Source: Myxococcota bacterium (GTDB lineage: Bacteria; Myxococcota_A; UBA9160; PR03). From it: DNA of 21,629 bases. The DNA lies in contig JALOQG010000019.1 of assembly GCA_025453505.1 (NCBI GenBank), positions 1 through 21,629 on the forward strand, in the 5' to 3' direction. The translations under genes were made by a program, and so were the position numbers. How positions within the stretch are numbered: the first letter of the stretch is position 1; each line of letters starts with the position of its first letter. The notes under the pieces were generated by a model that ran no database searches, was not told where the DNA came from, and was given only the letters and a program-made list of their open reading frames with translations. Below, piece after piece: positions 6,858-13,428 of the stretch.

Positions 6858-7462
6858 ACCGCGTCCGTCCGATGCGCGTCGCCGCTGCGCTGCTCGCCGT
6901 CGCGCTCGTCGCGAGCGGCTGCGGCACGTTCTCGCGCAAGCCGCCCGCGAAGGAGCGCTTCGTGCTCGCGCCCGGCGCGCCGACCGCCGTCGCCGCGAAA
7001 CCGAGCGCCGGCATCCTGCGCGTCGACGTCGTGCGCGGCTCGCCGCTCGTGATGAACCGCAGCTTCACGTACCGCACCGGCCAGGGCACCGTGCAGACCG
7101 ACTTCTACCGCGAACTCGCGGCGCCGCCCGGCGCGCTCGTGCGCGACGCGCTGATCGAATGGCTGCGCGCGTCGAACCGCTTCGCAGCCGTCGTGCGCGG
7201 CACCAAGGCCGGCACCGCCTGGATCCTCGAATCCGATCTCGAACGCCTCGACGCCGATCTGCGCGATCCCGCCGCGCCGCGAGCGACGATCGAGATGCAG
7301 GTACGCCTCCTCGACGCACGCAACGGATCGCCGACGCTCGTCCTCGACCGCCGCTACACCGCGAGCGAAGCGCTCGCAGACCGCACGCCCGAAACGCTCG
7401 TCGCCGCGTGGAGTCGCGCGTTGGCGTCGGTGCTGGGGGAGATCGAAGGGGATCTGCCCTAG
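6854..7462 (+). CDS. ABC-type transport auxiliary lipoprotein (PqiC-like)
   Basis: A 202-residue lipoprotein of the ABC_trans_aux/PqiC type. The signal peptide has lipobox LVASGC, so the mature protein is lipid-anchored, most likely in the outer membrane facing MlaD. The mature chain starts with RFVLAPGAP and continues with a strand ILRVDVVRGSPLVMNRSFTYRTG and the two central helices (REL.. ALVRDALIEWLRASNRFAAVV) that are usual in this family. These proteins are the outer-membrane partner of MCE systems that lack MlaC, which matches the absence of an mlaC gene here. GTG 6854 has GGAGG seven bases upstream and overlaps the mlaD stop as GTGA. The end of the gene overlaps the TAGCCT box of the next gene. 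Confidence 0.88.
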   Translation: MNRVRPMRVAAALLAVALVASGCGTFSRKPPAKERFVLAPGAPTAVAAKPSAGILRVDVVRGSPLVMNRSFTYRTGQGTVQTDFYRELAAPPGALVRDALIEWLRASNRFAAVVRGTKAGTAWILESDLERLDADLRDPAAPRATIEMQVRLLDARNGSPTLVLDRRYTASEALADRTPETLVAAWSRALASVLGEIEGDLP

Positions 7463-7465
7463 CCT
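7460..7465 (+). promoter_or_regulatory. Putative -10 box TAGCCT for the polyphosphate gene
   Basis: TAGCCT overlaps the TAG stop of the auxiliary lipoprotein gene and lies 24 bases before the GTG at 7489. It belongs to the TAGnCT set seen before five genes here. The 19-base palindrome that starts at the very next base would cover the predicted transcription start. Confidence 0.35.
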
Positions 7466-7484
7466 GATCCTCCGTCGGAGGATC
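7466..7484. promoter_or_regulatory. Perfect palindrome over the ribosome-binding site of the PPK2 gene
   Basis: GATCCTCCG-T-CGGAGGATC is a perfect inverted repeat (nine-base arms, one central base). Its right arm contains the GGAGG ribosome-binding site (7477-7481) of the gene starting at 7489. It could be an operator for a repressor or, if transcription starts upstream, a hairpin that hides the ribosome-binding site. A role as terminator is unlikely because no T-run follows. Confidence 0.6.
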
Positions 7485-7488
7485 CCCC

Positions 7489-8970
7489 GTGTTCGACGCA
7501 GCGGAAGTCGGCAATTCGGTTTCGAAGGCGGATTACGAGGCGCGCGCGCCGCAGCTGCGCGTCGATCTGATCAACGCGCAGTACGACCTGAAGCAGGCGG
7601 CGGCGTTTCCGGTGGTCGTGGTGCTGACCGGGGACGATCGCGGCGGCGTCAACGAGACGCTGAACGTGCTGCACGAGTGGATGGACGCGCGCTATCTGCG
7701 GACGCGGGCGTTCCGGCCGCCGTCGGACGAGGAGCGCGAGCGGCCGCGCTTCTGGCGCTACTGGCGGGTGCTGCCGCGCAAGGGGAATCTCGCGCTCTTC
7801 GTCGGCGACTGGTCGACGTCGCTGATCGTCGACCGCCTGGCGCGCCAGCTCTCGGACGCCGAGTGGGCGCGTGGCACCGAGCACGCCGAGCGCCTCGAAC
7901 AGGCACTCGTGGACGACGGCGCGTTGCTGCTGAAGTTCTGGATCCATCTCTCGAAGAAGGAGATGAAGAAGCGGCTCGAGCGGGCGAAGAAGGACGACGG
8001 CGCCGCGCTGCGCGTGGACGAACTCGACCGCCAGATCTACGAGAACTACGACGCGGTGATCCCCGTCGCGGAAGAGCTTCTGCGGCGCACCAGCAGCGGC
8101 GCCGCGCCGTGGCAGGTGATCGAAGGGACGGATCCGCACTACCGCGATCTCGCCGTCGCGGAAGGAATCCTCGCCGCACTGCGCGGGCGGCTGGACGGTG
8201 CACCGGCGCAGGCCGCGCCGCCGGCGCCGTCCGTGCCGACGGTCGATCCGGATCCGCACACGACGGTGCTCGGCTCGGTCGATCTCTCGCAGACGCTTCC
8301 GTACGACGTCTACAAGGAGCGGCTGTTCGCGCAGCAGATGCGGCTGCGCAAGCGCGCGCGCAAGGCGCGCAAGAAGAAGCTCTCGGCGGTGATCGTGCTC
8401 GAGGGCTGGGATGCGGCGGGGAAGGGCGGCGCGATCCGGCGCATGACGCGCGCGCTCGACGCGCGCGACTACCGCGTGATCCCGATCGCGGCGCCGACCG
8501 AGGAGGAGAAGTCGCACCACTACCTGTGGCGCTTCTGGCGGCACATGCCGCGCGACGGCGAAGTGCTGATCTTCGACCGCTCCTGGTACGGCCGCGTACT
8601 GGTCGAGCGCGTCGAAGGTTTCGCGCAGCCGCGCGAGTGGAAGCGGGCCTACACCGAGATCAACGACTTCGAGGACCAGATCGTCGCGTCGGGCACGACG
8701 CTCGTGAAGTTCTGGCTGCACCTCGATCCGGACGAACAGCTGCGCCGCTTCGAAGCGCGCGAGAAGACCGCCTTCAAGAAGTACAAGATCGGTGCGGAGG
8801 ACTACCGCAACCGGCGCAAGTGGGACGCGTACGTCGAGGCCGTGGACGAGATGGTCGCGCGCACCAGTTCGTCGATCGCGCCGTGGCATCTGGTCCCCGC
8901 GAACGACAAGCGCTTCGCGCGTGTCACCGTACTCGAAACCGTCTGCGCAGCACTGGAGAAACACCTGTGA
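7489..8970 (+). CDS. pap: Polyphosphate:AMP phosphotransferase (two-domain PPK2)
   Basis: A 493-residue protein made of two PPK2-type domains in tandem, the class II (PAP) layout. The C-terminal domain is complete: Walker A GWDAAGKGG at 306-314, the lid segment after it, and FDRSWYGR from residue 362. The N-terminal domain has a degraded Walker A (TGDDRGG at 47-53, no Lys) and is expected to be structural. The enzyme would use polyphosphate to phosphorylate AMP to ADP (class II), a way of saving adenylate energy charge. The GTG start is supported by GGAGG seven bases upstream. The gene ends in GTGA shared with pgi. Together they link polyphosphate energy with sugar phosphate, although the functional reason for coupling is not known. 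Confidence 0.93.
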   Translation: MFDAAEVGNSVSKADYEARAPQLRVDLINAQYDLKQAAAFPVVVVLTGDDRGGVNETLNVLHEWMDARYLRTRAFRPPSDEERERPRFWRYWRVLPRKGNLALFVGDWSTSLIVDRLARQLSDAEWARGTEHAERLEQALVDDGALLLKFWIHLSKKEMKKRLERAKKDDGAALRVDELDRQIYENYDAVIPVAEELLRRTSSGAAPWQVIEGTDPHYRDLAVAEGILAALRGRLDGAPAQAAPPAPSVPTVDPDPHTTVLGSVDLSQTLPYDVYKERLFAQQMRLRKRARKARKKKLSAVIVLEGWDAAGKGGAIRRMTRALDARDYRVIPIAAPTEEEKSHHYLWRFWRHMPRDGEVLIFDRSWYGRVLVERVEGFAQPREWKRAYTEINDFEDQIVASGTTLVKFWLHLDPDEQLRRFEAREKTAFKKYKIGAEDYRNRRKWDAYVEAVDEMVARTSSSIAPWHLVPANDKRFARVTVLETVCAALEKHL

Positions 8971-10589
8971 GTCGCCGCGATCTGCCCGCCTGGAAGGCGC
9001 TCGAAGCGCATCGGCCCGCGATCGAGGCGACGACGCTGCGCGCGCTCTTCGCGTCCGATCCGGCGCGCGCGGACGCGATGACGATCGAAGCCGCCGGCTG
9101 GACGCTCGACTTCTCGAAGCAGCTCGCGACGCGCGAGACGCTCGCGAAGCTGGTCGCGCTGGCGGACGCGGTGGACCTGCGCGCCCGCATCGACGCGATG
9201 TTCCGCGGCGATCGCATCAACACGACCGAGGACCGCGCGGTGCTGCACGTCGCGCTGCGCGCGCCGCGTGGCGAGAAGATCCTGGTGGACGGGACGGACG
9301 TCGTGCCCGGCGTGCACGAAGTGCTGGACCGCATGGCCGCCTTCGCCGCGCGCGTGCGCAGCGGCGCGTGGCTCGGTCACACGGGCCGGCGCATCCGCAA
9401 CGTCGTCAACCTCGGCATCGGCGGCTCGGATCTCGGGCCCGCGATGTGCACCGAGGCGCTGCGTCACTACGCGCCCGCGGAGATGCGCTTCCGCTTCGTC
9501 TCGAACGTCGACGGCAGCGACTTCGCCGAGGCCGTGCGCGATCTCGATCCGGCCGAGACGCTCTTCCTCGTCTGCTCGAAGACCTTCACGACCCTCGAGA
9601 CGCTGACCAACGCGCGCACCGCCCGCGACTGGCTCGTCGCGAAGCTCGGCGACGCGGCGGCCGTCGCGAAGCACTTCGTCGCCGTCTCGACCAACGCGGG
9701 CGAGGTCGCGAAGTTCGGCATCGACACCGCCAACATGTTCGGCTTCTGGGACTGGGTCGGCGGGCGCTACTCGGTCGATTCGGCCGTCGGTCTCTCCGTC
9801 TTGCTCGCCATCGGCGGTGACCGCTTCCGCGAGTTCCTGGCCGGCTTCCGCGCGATGGACGAGCACTTCCGCGCGGCGCCCTTCGATCGCAACCTGCCCG
9901 TCGTACTGGCGCTGCTCGGCGTCTGGTACCGCGACTTCCTCGGCGCTTCGAGCCACGCCGTCCTTCCCTACGACCAGTACCTGCGTCGCTTCCCGGCGTA
10001 TCTCCAGCAGCTCGACATGGAGAGCAACGGCAAGCGCGTGACGCGGGACGGCACGCTGCTCGACGTCGCGAGCGGCCCGATCGTGTGGGGCGAGCCGGGC
10101 ACCAACGGCCAGCACGCGTTCTTCCAGCTCCTGCACCAGGGCACGGAGCTCGTGCCGTGCGACTTCCTCGGTTTCTGCACGAGCTTGAACCCGCTCGGCG
10201 ACCATCACGATCTGCTGATGGCCAACCTGTTCGCGCAGGCCGAGGCGCTGGCGTTCGGGAAGACGGCGGAGGAGGTCGCGGCCGAGGGCGTCGCGGCGGC
10301 GCTGATTCCGCACCGCACCTTCCCGGGCAATCGCCCGAGCAGCACGCTGCTCGCGGATCGCTTGACGCCCGCGACGCTCGGCGCGCTGATCGCGCTCTAC
10401 GAGCACAAGGTCTTCGTGCAGGGCGTCGTGTGGGACGTGAACTCCTTCGACCAGTGGGGCGTCGAGCTCGGCAAGGTGCTCGCGACGCAGATCGCGCGCG
10501 AGATCGCGAGCGACGCCGAGCCCGCGCTCGCCCACGACGCCTCGACCAACGCGCTGATCCGCCGCTACCGGCACGCGCGACGCGGCTGA
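8967..10589 (+). CDS. pgi: Glucose-6-phosphate isomerase
   Basis: A 540-residue phosphoglucose isomerase, close to the standard bacterial length of about 550. The first signature DWVGGRYSVDSAVG and the second VWDVNSFDQWGVELGK are intact, as are catalytic Glu352 (MESNGK), His383 (NGQHAF) and Lys503 (GVELGK). It interconverts glucose-6-phosphate and fructose-6-phosphate in glycolysis and gluconeogenesis. The N-terminal GTG was chosen because it overlaps the upstream stop as GTGA and has GGAG eight bases upstream; the frame reads further upstream only as a shadow of pap. It is the large, multi-domain form rather than the short archaeal type. A promoter-like TAGGCT follows eight bases after the stop and belongs to the next gene. 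Confidence 0.97.
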   Translation: MSRRDLPAWKALEAHRPAIEATTLRALFASDPARADAMTIEAAGWTLDFSKQLATRETLAKLVALADAVDLRARIDAMFRGDRINTTEDRAVLHVALRAPRGEKILVDGTDVVPGVHEVLDRMAAFAARVRSGAWLGHTGRRIRNVVNLGIGGSDLGPAMCTEALRHYAPAEMRFRFVSNVDGSDFAEAVRDLDPAETLFLVCSKTFTTLETLTNARTARDWLVAKLGDAAAVAKHFVAVSTNAGEVAKFGIDTANMFGFWDWVGGRYSVDSAVGLSVLLAIGGDRFREFLAGFRAMDEHFRAAPFDRNLPVVLALLGVWYRDFLGASSHAVLPYDQYLRRFPAYLQQLDMESNGKRVTRDGTLLDVASGPIVWGEPGTNGQHAFFQLLHQGTELVPCDFLGFCTSLNPLGDHHDLLMANLFAQAEALAFGKTAEEVAAEGVAAALIPHRTFPGNRPSSTLLADRLTPATLGALIALYEHKVFVQGVVWDVNSFDQWGVELGKVLATQIAREIASDAEPALAHDASTNALIRRYRHARRG

Positions 10590-10596
10590 GCTGCGG

Positions 10597-10602
10597 TAGG
10601 CT
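10597..10602 (+). promoter_or_regulatory. Putative -10 box TAGGCT for the PNPOx-fold gene
   Basis: TAGGCT sits 29 bases before the ATG at 10632, and the leader between them contains the GAGGAGGA ribosome-binding site. It matches the TAGnCT set. No clear -35 is seen, because that region lies in the end of pgi. Confidence 0.4.
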
Positions 10603-10631
10603 CGGCGGGGCCGCCCTCGAGGAGGATCGAC

Positions 10632-11078
10632 ATGTCGCTCGCGATGACGAAGGACGAACGCGAGAAGTTCCTAGCCGCGCTGCACGTCGGCGTGATCAGC
10701 ATGGAAGACCCCGGCCGCGGGCCGCTGACGGTGCCGATCTGGTACATGTACGAGCCCGGCGGCGAACTGTGGGTCATCACGGATCGCGACTCGCGCAAGG
10801 GCAAGCTGCTGAAGGCCGGCAAGCGCATCTCGCTGGTCGCGCAGACGGAGACGGCGCCGTACCAGTACGTCAGCGTCGAGGGGCCGATCGTCACGGTCGA
10901 GCCGTCGCACCGCGATCGCGACACGCTGCCGATGGCGCAGCGCTACCTCGGCGAGGAACTCGGGCGCCAGTACGTCGCGGCGACCTCGGACGAGCGCGAG
11001 GCGCGCGGCAGCATCGTCGTGCGCATGCGGCCCGAGCGCTGGCTGACGGTGGACTACAAGAAGCGCTTCACGGCGTAG
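10632..11078 (+). CDS. Pyridoxamine 5'-phosphate oxidase-fold (PNPOx-like) protein
   Basis: A 148-residue protein of the split-barrel PNPOx-like fold. The opening FLAALHVGVISMEDPGRGPLTVPIWYMYEPGGELWVIT is typical: the VGVIS strand, the P-hW-hhY motif and the h-hIT strand. The following RDSRKGKLLKAGKRISLVAQTE corresponds to the region that binds the phosphate of FMN or F420 in family members. Many such proteins bind FMN, F420 or heme and reduce small molecules; the substrate is not visible. The size excludes the true PdxH enzyme of about 215 residues. GAGGAGGA lies six bases before the ATG, so the start is secure. It has its own promoter candidate and ends two bases before the convergent TPM operon stop. 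Confidence 0.87.
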   Translation: MSLAMTKDEREKFLAALHVGVISMEDPGRGPLTVPIWYMYEPGGELWVITDRDSRKGKLLKAGKRISLVAQTETAPYQYVSVEGPIVTVEPSHRDRDTLPMAQRYLGEELGRQYVAATSDEREARGSIVVRMRPERWLTVDYKKRFTA

Positions 11079-11080
11079 CG

Positions 11081-11713
11081 TCAGTCCTCGAGGACGACGC
11101 GGTCCGGCAGCTCGTTCGGGTTGTGATCGGGCGCCGGCACGTGGCGCCGGAGCAGTTCGCCGCAGCGGCGCAGCGCGGCGTCGAGGCCGTCCACGGCGCG
11201 GCCCTCGCGCAGGCCCGCGACGGCGAGATCGACGACTTCCTGCCAGACCTCGTTGGTGCCGACGTGGCGGTGGATGCCGGCGTCGGCGAGCACGACGACG
11301 CGGCGTTCGAGCAGCGCGACGAAGACCAGGATCCCCGTCTGTCCTTGCGTGCGCGTGAGCCCGTGTTCGGCGAAGGCGCGCCGCGCGCGCTCGGCGACGC
11401 TCGCCTCGACGAGATCCTCGGGCAGCAGCCGACGCCGGACGGCGTCGATGCGCGCGAGCGCGTGGCCGGCGCCGAGCGCGACGGCCTGCGCGGCGAGATA
11501 CGTCCAGACTTCGAGCGGCGGCGCGAAGGCCGCGAGTCCCGCGAACGCGAGCCCGGCGAGCAGCACGGCGAAACGCCAGCCCGCGCTGCCGTATTCGTCG
11601 CACGCGTGCGTGACGACCAGCACGATCTCGCCGGCGCTGTGCCGCTCGGCCTCGGTGATCGTGGCCTCGAAGCGTTGGCGTGCGGCGGGATCGATCAGTT
11701 GGCGCGCCTTCAT
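11081..11713 (-). CDS. TPM-domain membrane protein (second TPM gene)
   Basis: A 210-residue TPM-domain protein that lacks a signal peptide. The TPM (phosphatase-like alpha/beta) start EATITEAERHSAGEIVLVVTHACDEY is followed by two membrane helices at about residues 55-95 (FAVLLAGLAFAGLAAF and VWTYLAAQAVALGAG), then the rest of the fold GILVFVALLERRVVVLADAGIHRHV. This form, with a hydrophobic hairpin inserted in the TPM domain, usually stands directly behind a Gly-rich TPM protein and lemA. The ATG at 11713 follows the upstream TGA by one base (TGAGATG). Longer starts in frame read through the Gly-rich tail of the upstream gene and are shadows. No biochemical function is firmly known for this family; the operon suggests an inner-membrane stress or biogenesis complex. 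Confidence 0.9.
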   Translation of the reverse strand: MKARQLIDPAARQRFEATITEAERHSAGEIVLVVTHACDEYGSAGWRFAVLLAGLAFAGLAAFAPPLEVWTYLAAQAVALGAGHALARIDAVRRRLLPEDLVEASVAERARRAFAEHGLTRTQGQTGILVFVALLERRVVVLADAGIHRHVGTNEVWQEVVDLAVAGLREGRAVDGLDAALRRCGELLRRHVPAPDHNPNELPDRVVLED

Positions 11714-11714
11714 C

Positions 11715-12596
11715 TCACCAGCTCCCCGAGGCGCCGCCGCCTCCGAAGCCGCCGCCTCCGCCGCCGAAGCCACCACCACCGCCGAAGCCGCCCCCTCCGC
11801 GACCGAATCCACCGCCGCCGCCCCACACGACCGGACCGCCGCGTCGCCGGCCCCCGCTCGACGCGCCCGGGCCGATCCAGCCGAAGAGGAAGCCGAGCGC
11901 GAGCGCGGCGACCGCCCACGGCACGAGGCGCAGCATCAGCCACGTGACACCGCCGGCGGTCAGGCCGCCGAGCAGTGCGCCGATCGGCCGCTTCTTGCCG
12001 CCGCGGAACGGCATCCAGAGCGCACTCGCGAAGAAGGCCGTGAACAGCACAAGCGGCAGCGGCTCGAGCGGACCCGACGACGGCTGCGGCTGGCGCGTTC
12101 GCGCCGGCAGGACTTCGCCGCGCGCGGCGCGCATCAGCGTGCCGGTCGCGGCCTCGATGCCGCCCGGGAAGTCGCCCGCGCGGAAGCGCGGCACCAACTC
12201 GTCCTCGATGATGCGCTTCGCGACGACGTCGGGCACGACGCCCTCGAGGCCGTACCCGACCTCGATGCGCGCGCGGCGATCGTCGCGCGCGACGAGCAGC
12301 AGCAGACCCGTGTCGGTGTCGCGATGTCCGAGCTTCCACGCGTCGACGACGCGGATCGCGAAACGCTCGATCGGCTCGCCTTCGGTGGTCGGGATCGTCA
12401 GCACGGCGAGCTGGTGGCCGGTCTCCTCCTCGAAGCGCGCGAGCGTCGCCTCGAGCCGCTGCTCCCGATCCGGCGGCAGCAATTGCGCGAGATCGGTCAC
12501 GCGCGCGCGCAGCGGCGGCACCGGGACCTCCGCCCGGACCGACGTCGCGAACGCGAGTGCGAGCGCGACGAACGCGCCGAGGACGGTTCGCGTCAG
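11715..12596 (-). CDS. Secreted TPM-domain protein with Gly-rich tail, apparent CTG start
   Basis: A TPM (YgcG-like) protein of 293 residues if it starts at CTG 12596. Residues 1-24 then form a signal peptide (TRTVLGAFVALALAFATSVRAE), the TPM domain follows (RVTDLAQLLPPDREQRLEATLARFEEETGHQLAVLTI, later ARDDRRARIEVGYGLEGVVPD), and two membrane helices lie at about residues 180-245. The tail is almost all Gly with Phe, ending GGASGSW, the usual TPM ending. The first ATG/GTG/TTG in frame is GTG 12521, which would remove the signal peptide. CTG 12596 overlaps the lemA stop as CTGA, the same geometry as the GTGA overlaps in this window. A sequencing error at the start codon cannot be excluded. Partner of lemA and the second TPM gene. 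Confidence 0.85.
   Translation of the reverse strand: MTRTVLGAFVALALAFATSVRAEVPVPPLRARVTDLAQLLPPDREQRLEATLARFEEETGHQLAVLTIPTTEGEPIERFAIRVVDAWKLGHRDTDTGLLLLVARDDRRARIEVGYGLEGVVPDVVAKRIIEDELVPRFRAGDFPGGIEAATGTLMRAARGEVLPARTRQPQPSSGPLEPLPLVLFTAFFASALWMPFRGGKKRPIGALLGGLTAGGVTWLMLRLVPWAVAALALGFLFGWIGPGASSGGRRRGGPVVWGGGGGFGRGGGGFGGGGGFGGGGGGFGGGGASGSW
11722..11830 (-). repeat. Gly-codon (GGN) low-complexity tract in the TPM gene tail
   Basis: About 110 bases that read mainly GGC/GGA/GGT with TTC codons on the minus strand, encoding the Gly/Phe tail of the secreted TPM protein. Such tracts are usual for TPM proteins and expand or shrink by slippage. Confidence 0.7.
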
Positions 12597-13195
12597 AACT
12601 TCACTTCGGGCGGCTTCTCGGCGCCGGCCTGCGCCTCGAAGGTCGGACGCACTTCGGCTCCGAGCAGGAAGCGCGCGGTGAGGTTCGTCGGGAAGAAACG
12701 CACCAGCTTGTTGTAGGCGGCGACGGCCTCGATGTAGCGGCCGCGTGCGACGCCGATGCGGTTCTCGGTGCCTTCGAGCTGCGCCTGCAGATCGCGGAAG
12801 TTCGCATTGGCCTTGAGGTCGGGATAGCGCTCGACGGTGACGAGCAGCCGCGAGAGTGCGCCCGACAGCTCCGACTGCGCGGCCTCGAATTGCTTGAACG
12901 CGGCGGGATCGTTGACCAGCTCCGGCGTCGCCTGGATGCTGGTCGCCTTTGCGCGCGCGGCGACGACCGCCTCGAGCGTCTCGCGCTCGAAGTCGGCGGC
13001 GCCCTTCACCGTCGCGACGAGGTTCGGCACGAGGTCGGCGCGCCGCTGGTACTGATTGGCGACCTCGGCCCAGGCGGCCTTGACCTGCTCGTCGGCGCCC
13101 TGGATCGAGTTGTAGCCGCAGCCCGAGAGGGCGATCGCGGCGAGCACTACGGCGAGCACCGGGAGACGCTGCGAGGCGGAGAGCGAACGGGGCAT
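12593..13195 (-). CDS. lemA: LemA family lipoprotein
   Basis: A 200-residue LemA protein. The hydrophobic N-terminus ends in ALSGC (lipobox Cys), and the family core YNSIQGADEQVKAAWAEVANQYQRRADLVPNLVATVKGAA is followed by the four-helix bundle with RYPDLKANANFRDLQAQLEGTENRI and the end YNKLVRFFPTNLTARFLG, all characteristic. LemA proteins are membrane-anchored helical bundles almost always found with TPM genes, as here; the function is not well defined. ATG 13195 has GGAGGAA at a spacing of seven bases. An out-of-frame ATG lies five bases upstream. TAGACT is found at 13215-13220 in the minus strand. It opens a three-gene operon with the two TPM genes; its stop is shared with the CTG start of the next gene. 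Confidence 0.95.
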   Translation of the reverse strand: MPRSLSASQRLPVLAVVLAAIALSGCGYNSIQGADEQVKAAWAEVANQYQRRADLVPNLVATVKGAADFERETLEAVVAARAKATSIQATPELVNDPAAFKQFEAAQSELSGALSRLLVTVERYPDLKANANFRDLQAQLEGTENRIGVARGRYIEAVAAYNKLVRFFPTNLTARFLLGAEVRPTFEAQAGAEKPPEVKF

Positions 13196-13214
13196 GGCAT
13201 TTCCTCCGGCGCGC

Positions 13215-13220
13215 AGTCTA
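13215..13220 (-). promoter_or_regulatory. Putative -10 box TAGACT for the lemA operon
   Basis: The minus strand reads TAGACT 19 bases before the lemA ATG, and the GGAGGAA ribosome-binding site lies between. This is the third TAGACT in the window at a matching distance from a gene start. The other strand of the same 65-base gap must hold the start of the zinc-ribbon gene. Confidence 0.45.
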
Positions 13221-13260
13221 CCGCCTCAAGCTGCGCGCGATCCCGTCCGATTCCGCCCCC

Positions 13261-13428
13261 ATGCGACCCCGGCAAGAACTCTGCTGCCCGATCTGCCAGG
13301 CCGACATCCCGCTTGCCGGCGACGAAGGGCCGGGCGACGAGATCTTCTGCACCTATTGCGGCGCACCGTGCAAGATCGAGGGCGACCCGGATTCGCCCCG
13401 GGACTGGGACGCGGAAGAGGACTTCTAG
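13261..13428 (+). CDS. 55-residue zinc-ribbon protein (CPxCG type)
   Basis: A small protein that is easy to miss. It contains two Cys pairs, C9-P-I-C12 and C30-T-Y-C33 (plus C8 and C37), the two knuckles of a zinc ribbon, and ends in an acidic tail (DPDSPRDWDAEEDF). Such CPxCG proteins are widespread, cytosolic and mostly unstudied; most would bind one zinc ion. The ATG at 13261 is the natural start; I see no good ribosome-binding site, only a run of C. It is transcribed away from lemA and ends head-on with rmlC: the last four bases, CTAG, contain both stop codons. Third-position GC is as high as in neighbours, and the conserved Cys spacing supports real coding. Confidence 0.78.
   Translation: MRPRQELCCPICQADIPLAGDEGPGDEIFCTYCGAPCKIEGDPDSPRDWDAEEDF

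Noticed and set aside
7466..7484. Palindrome as a Rho-independent terminator of the Mla operon
   Set aside because: No T-run follows and it includes the ribosome-binding site of the next gene.
7677..8966. 430-residue N-terminal extension of pgi
   Set aside because: It is the out-of-frame shadow of the polyphosphate gene and has no Pgi homology.
11722..11830. Gly-codon tract as a CRISPR-like or mobile repeat
   Set aside because: It is the usual Gly/Phe tail of a TPM protein, in frame with the gene.
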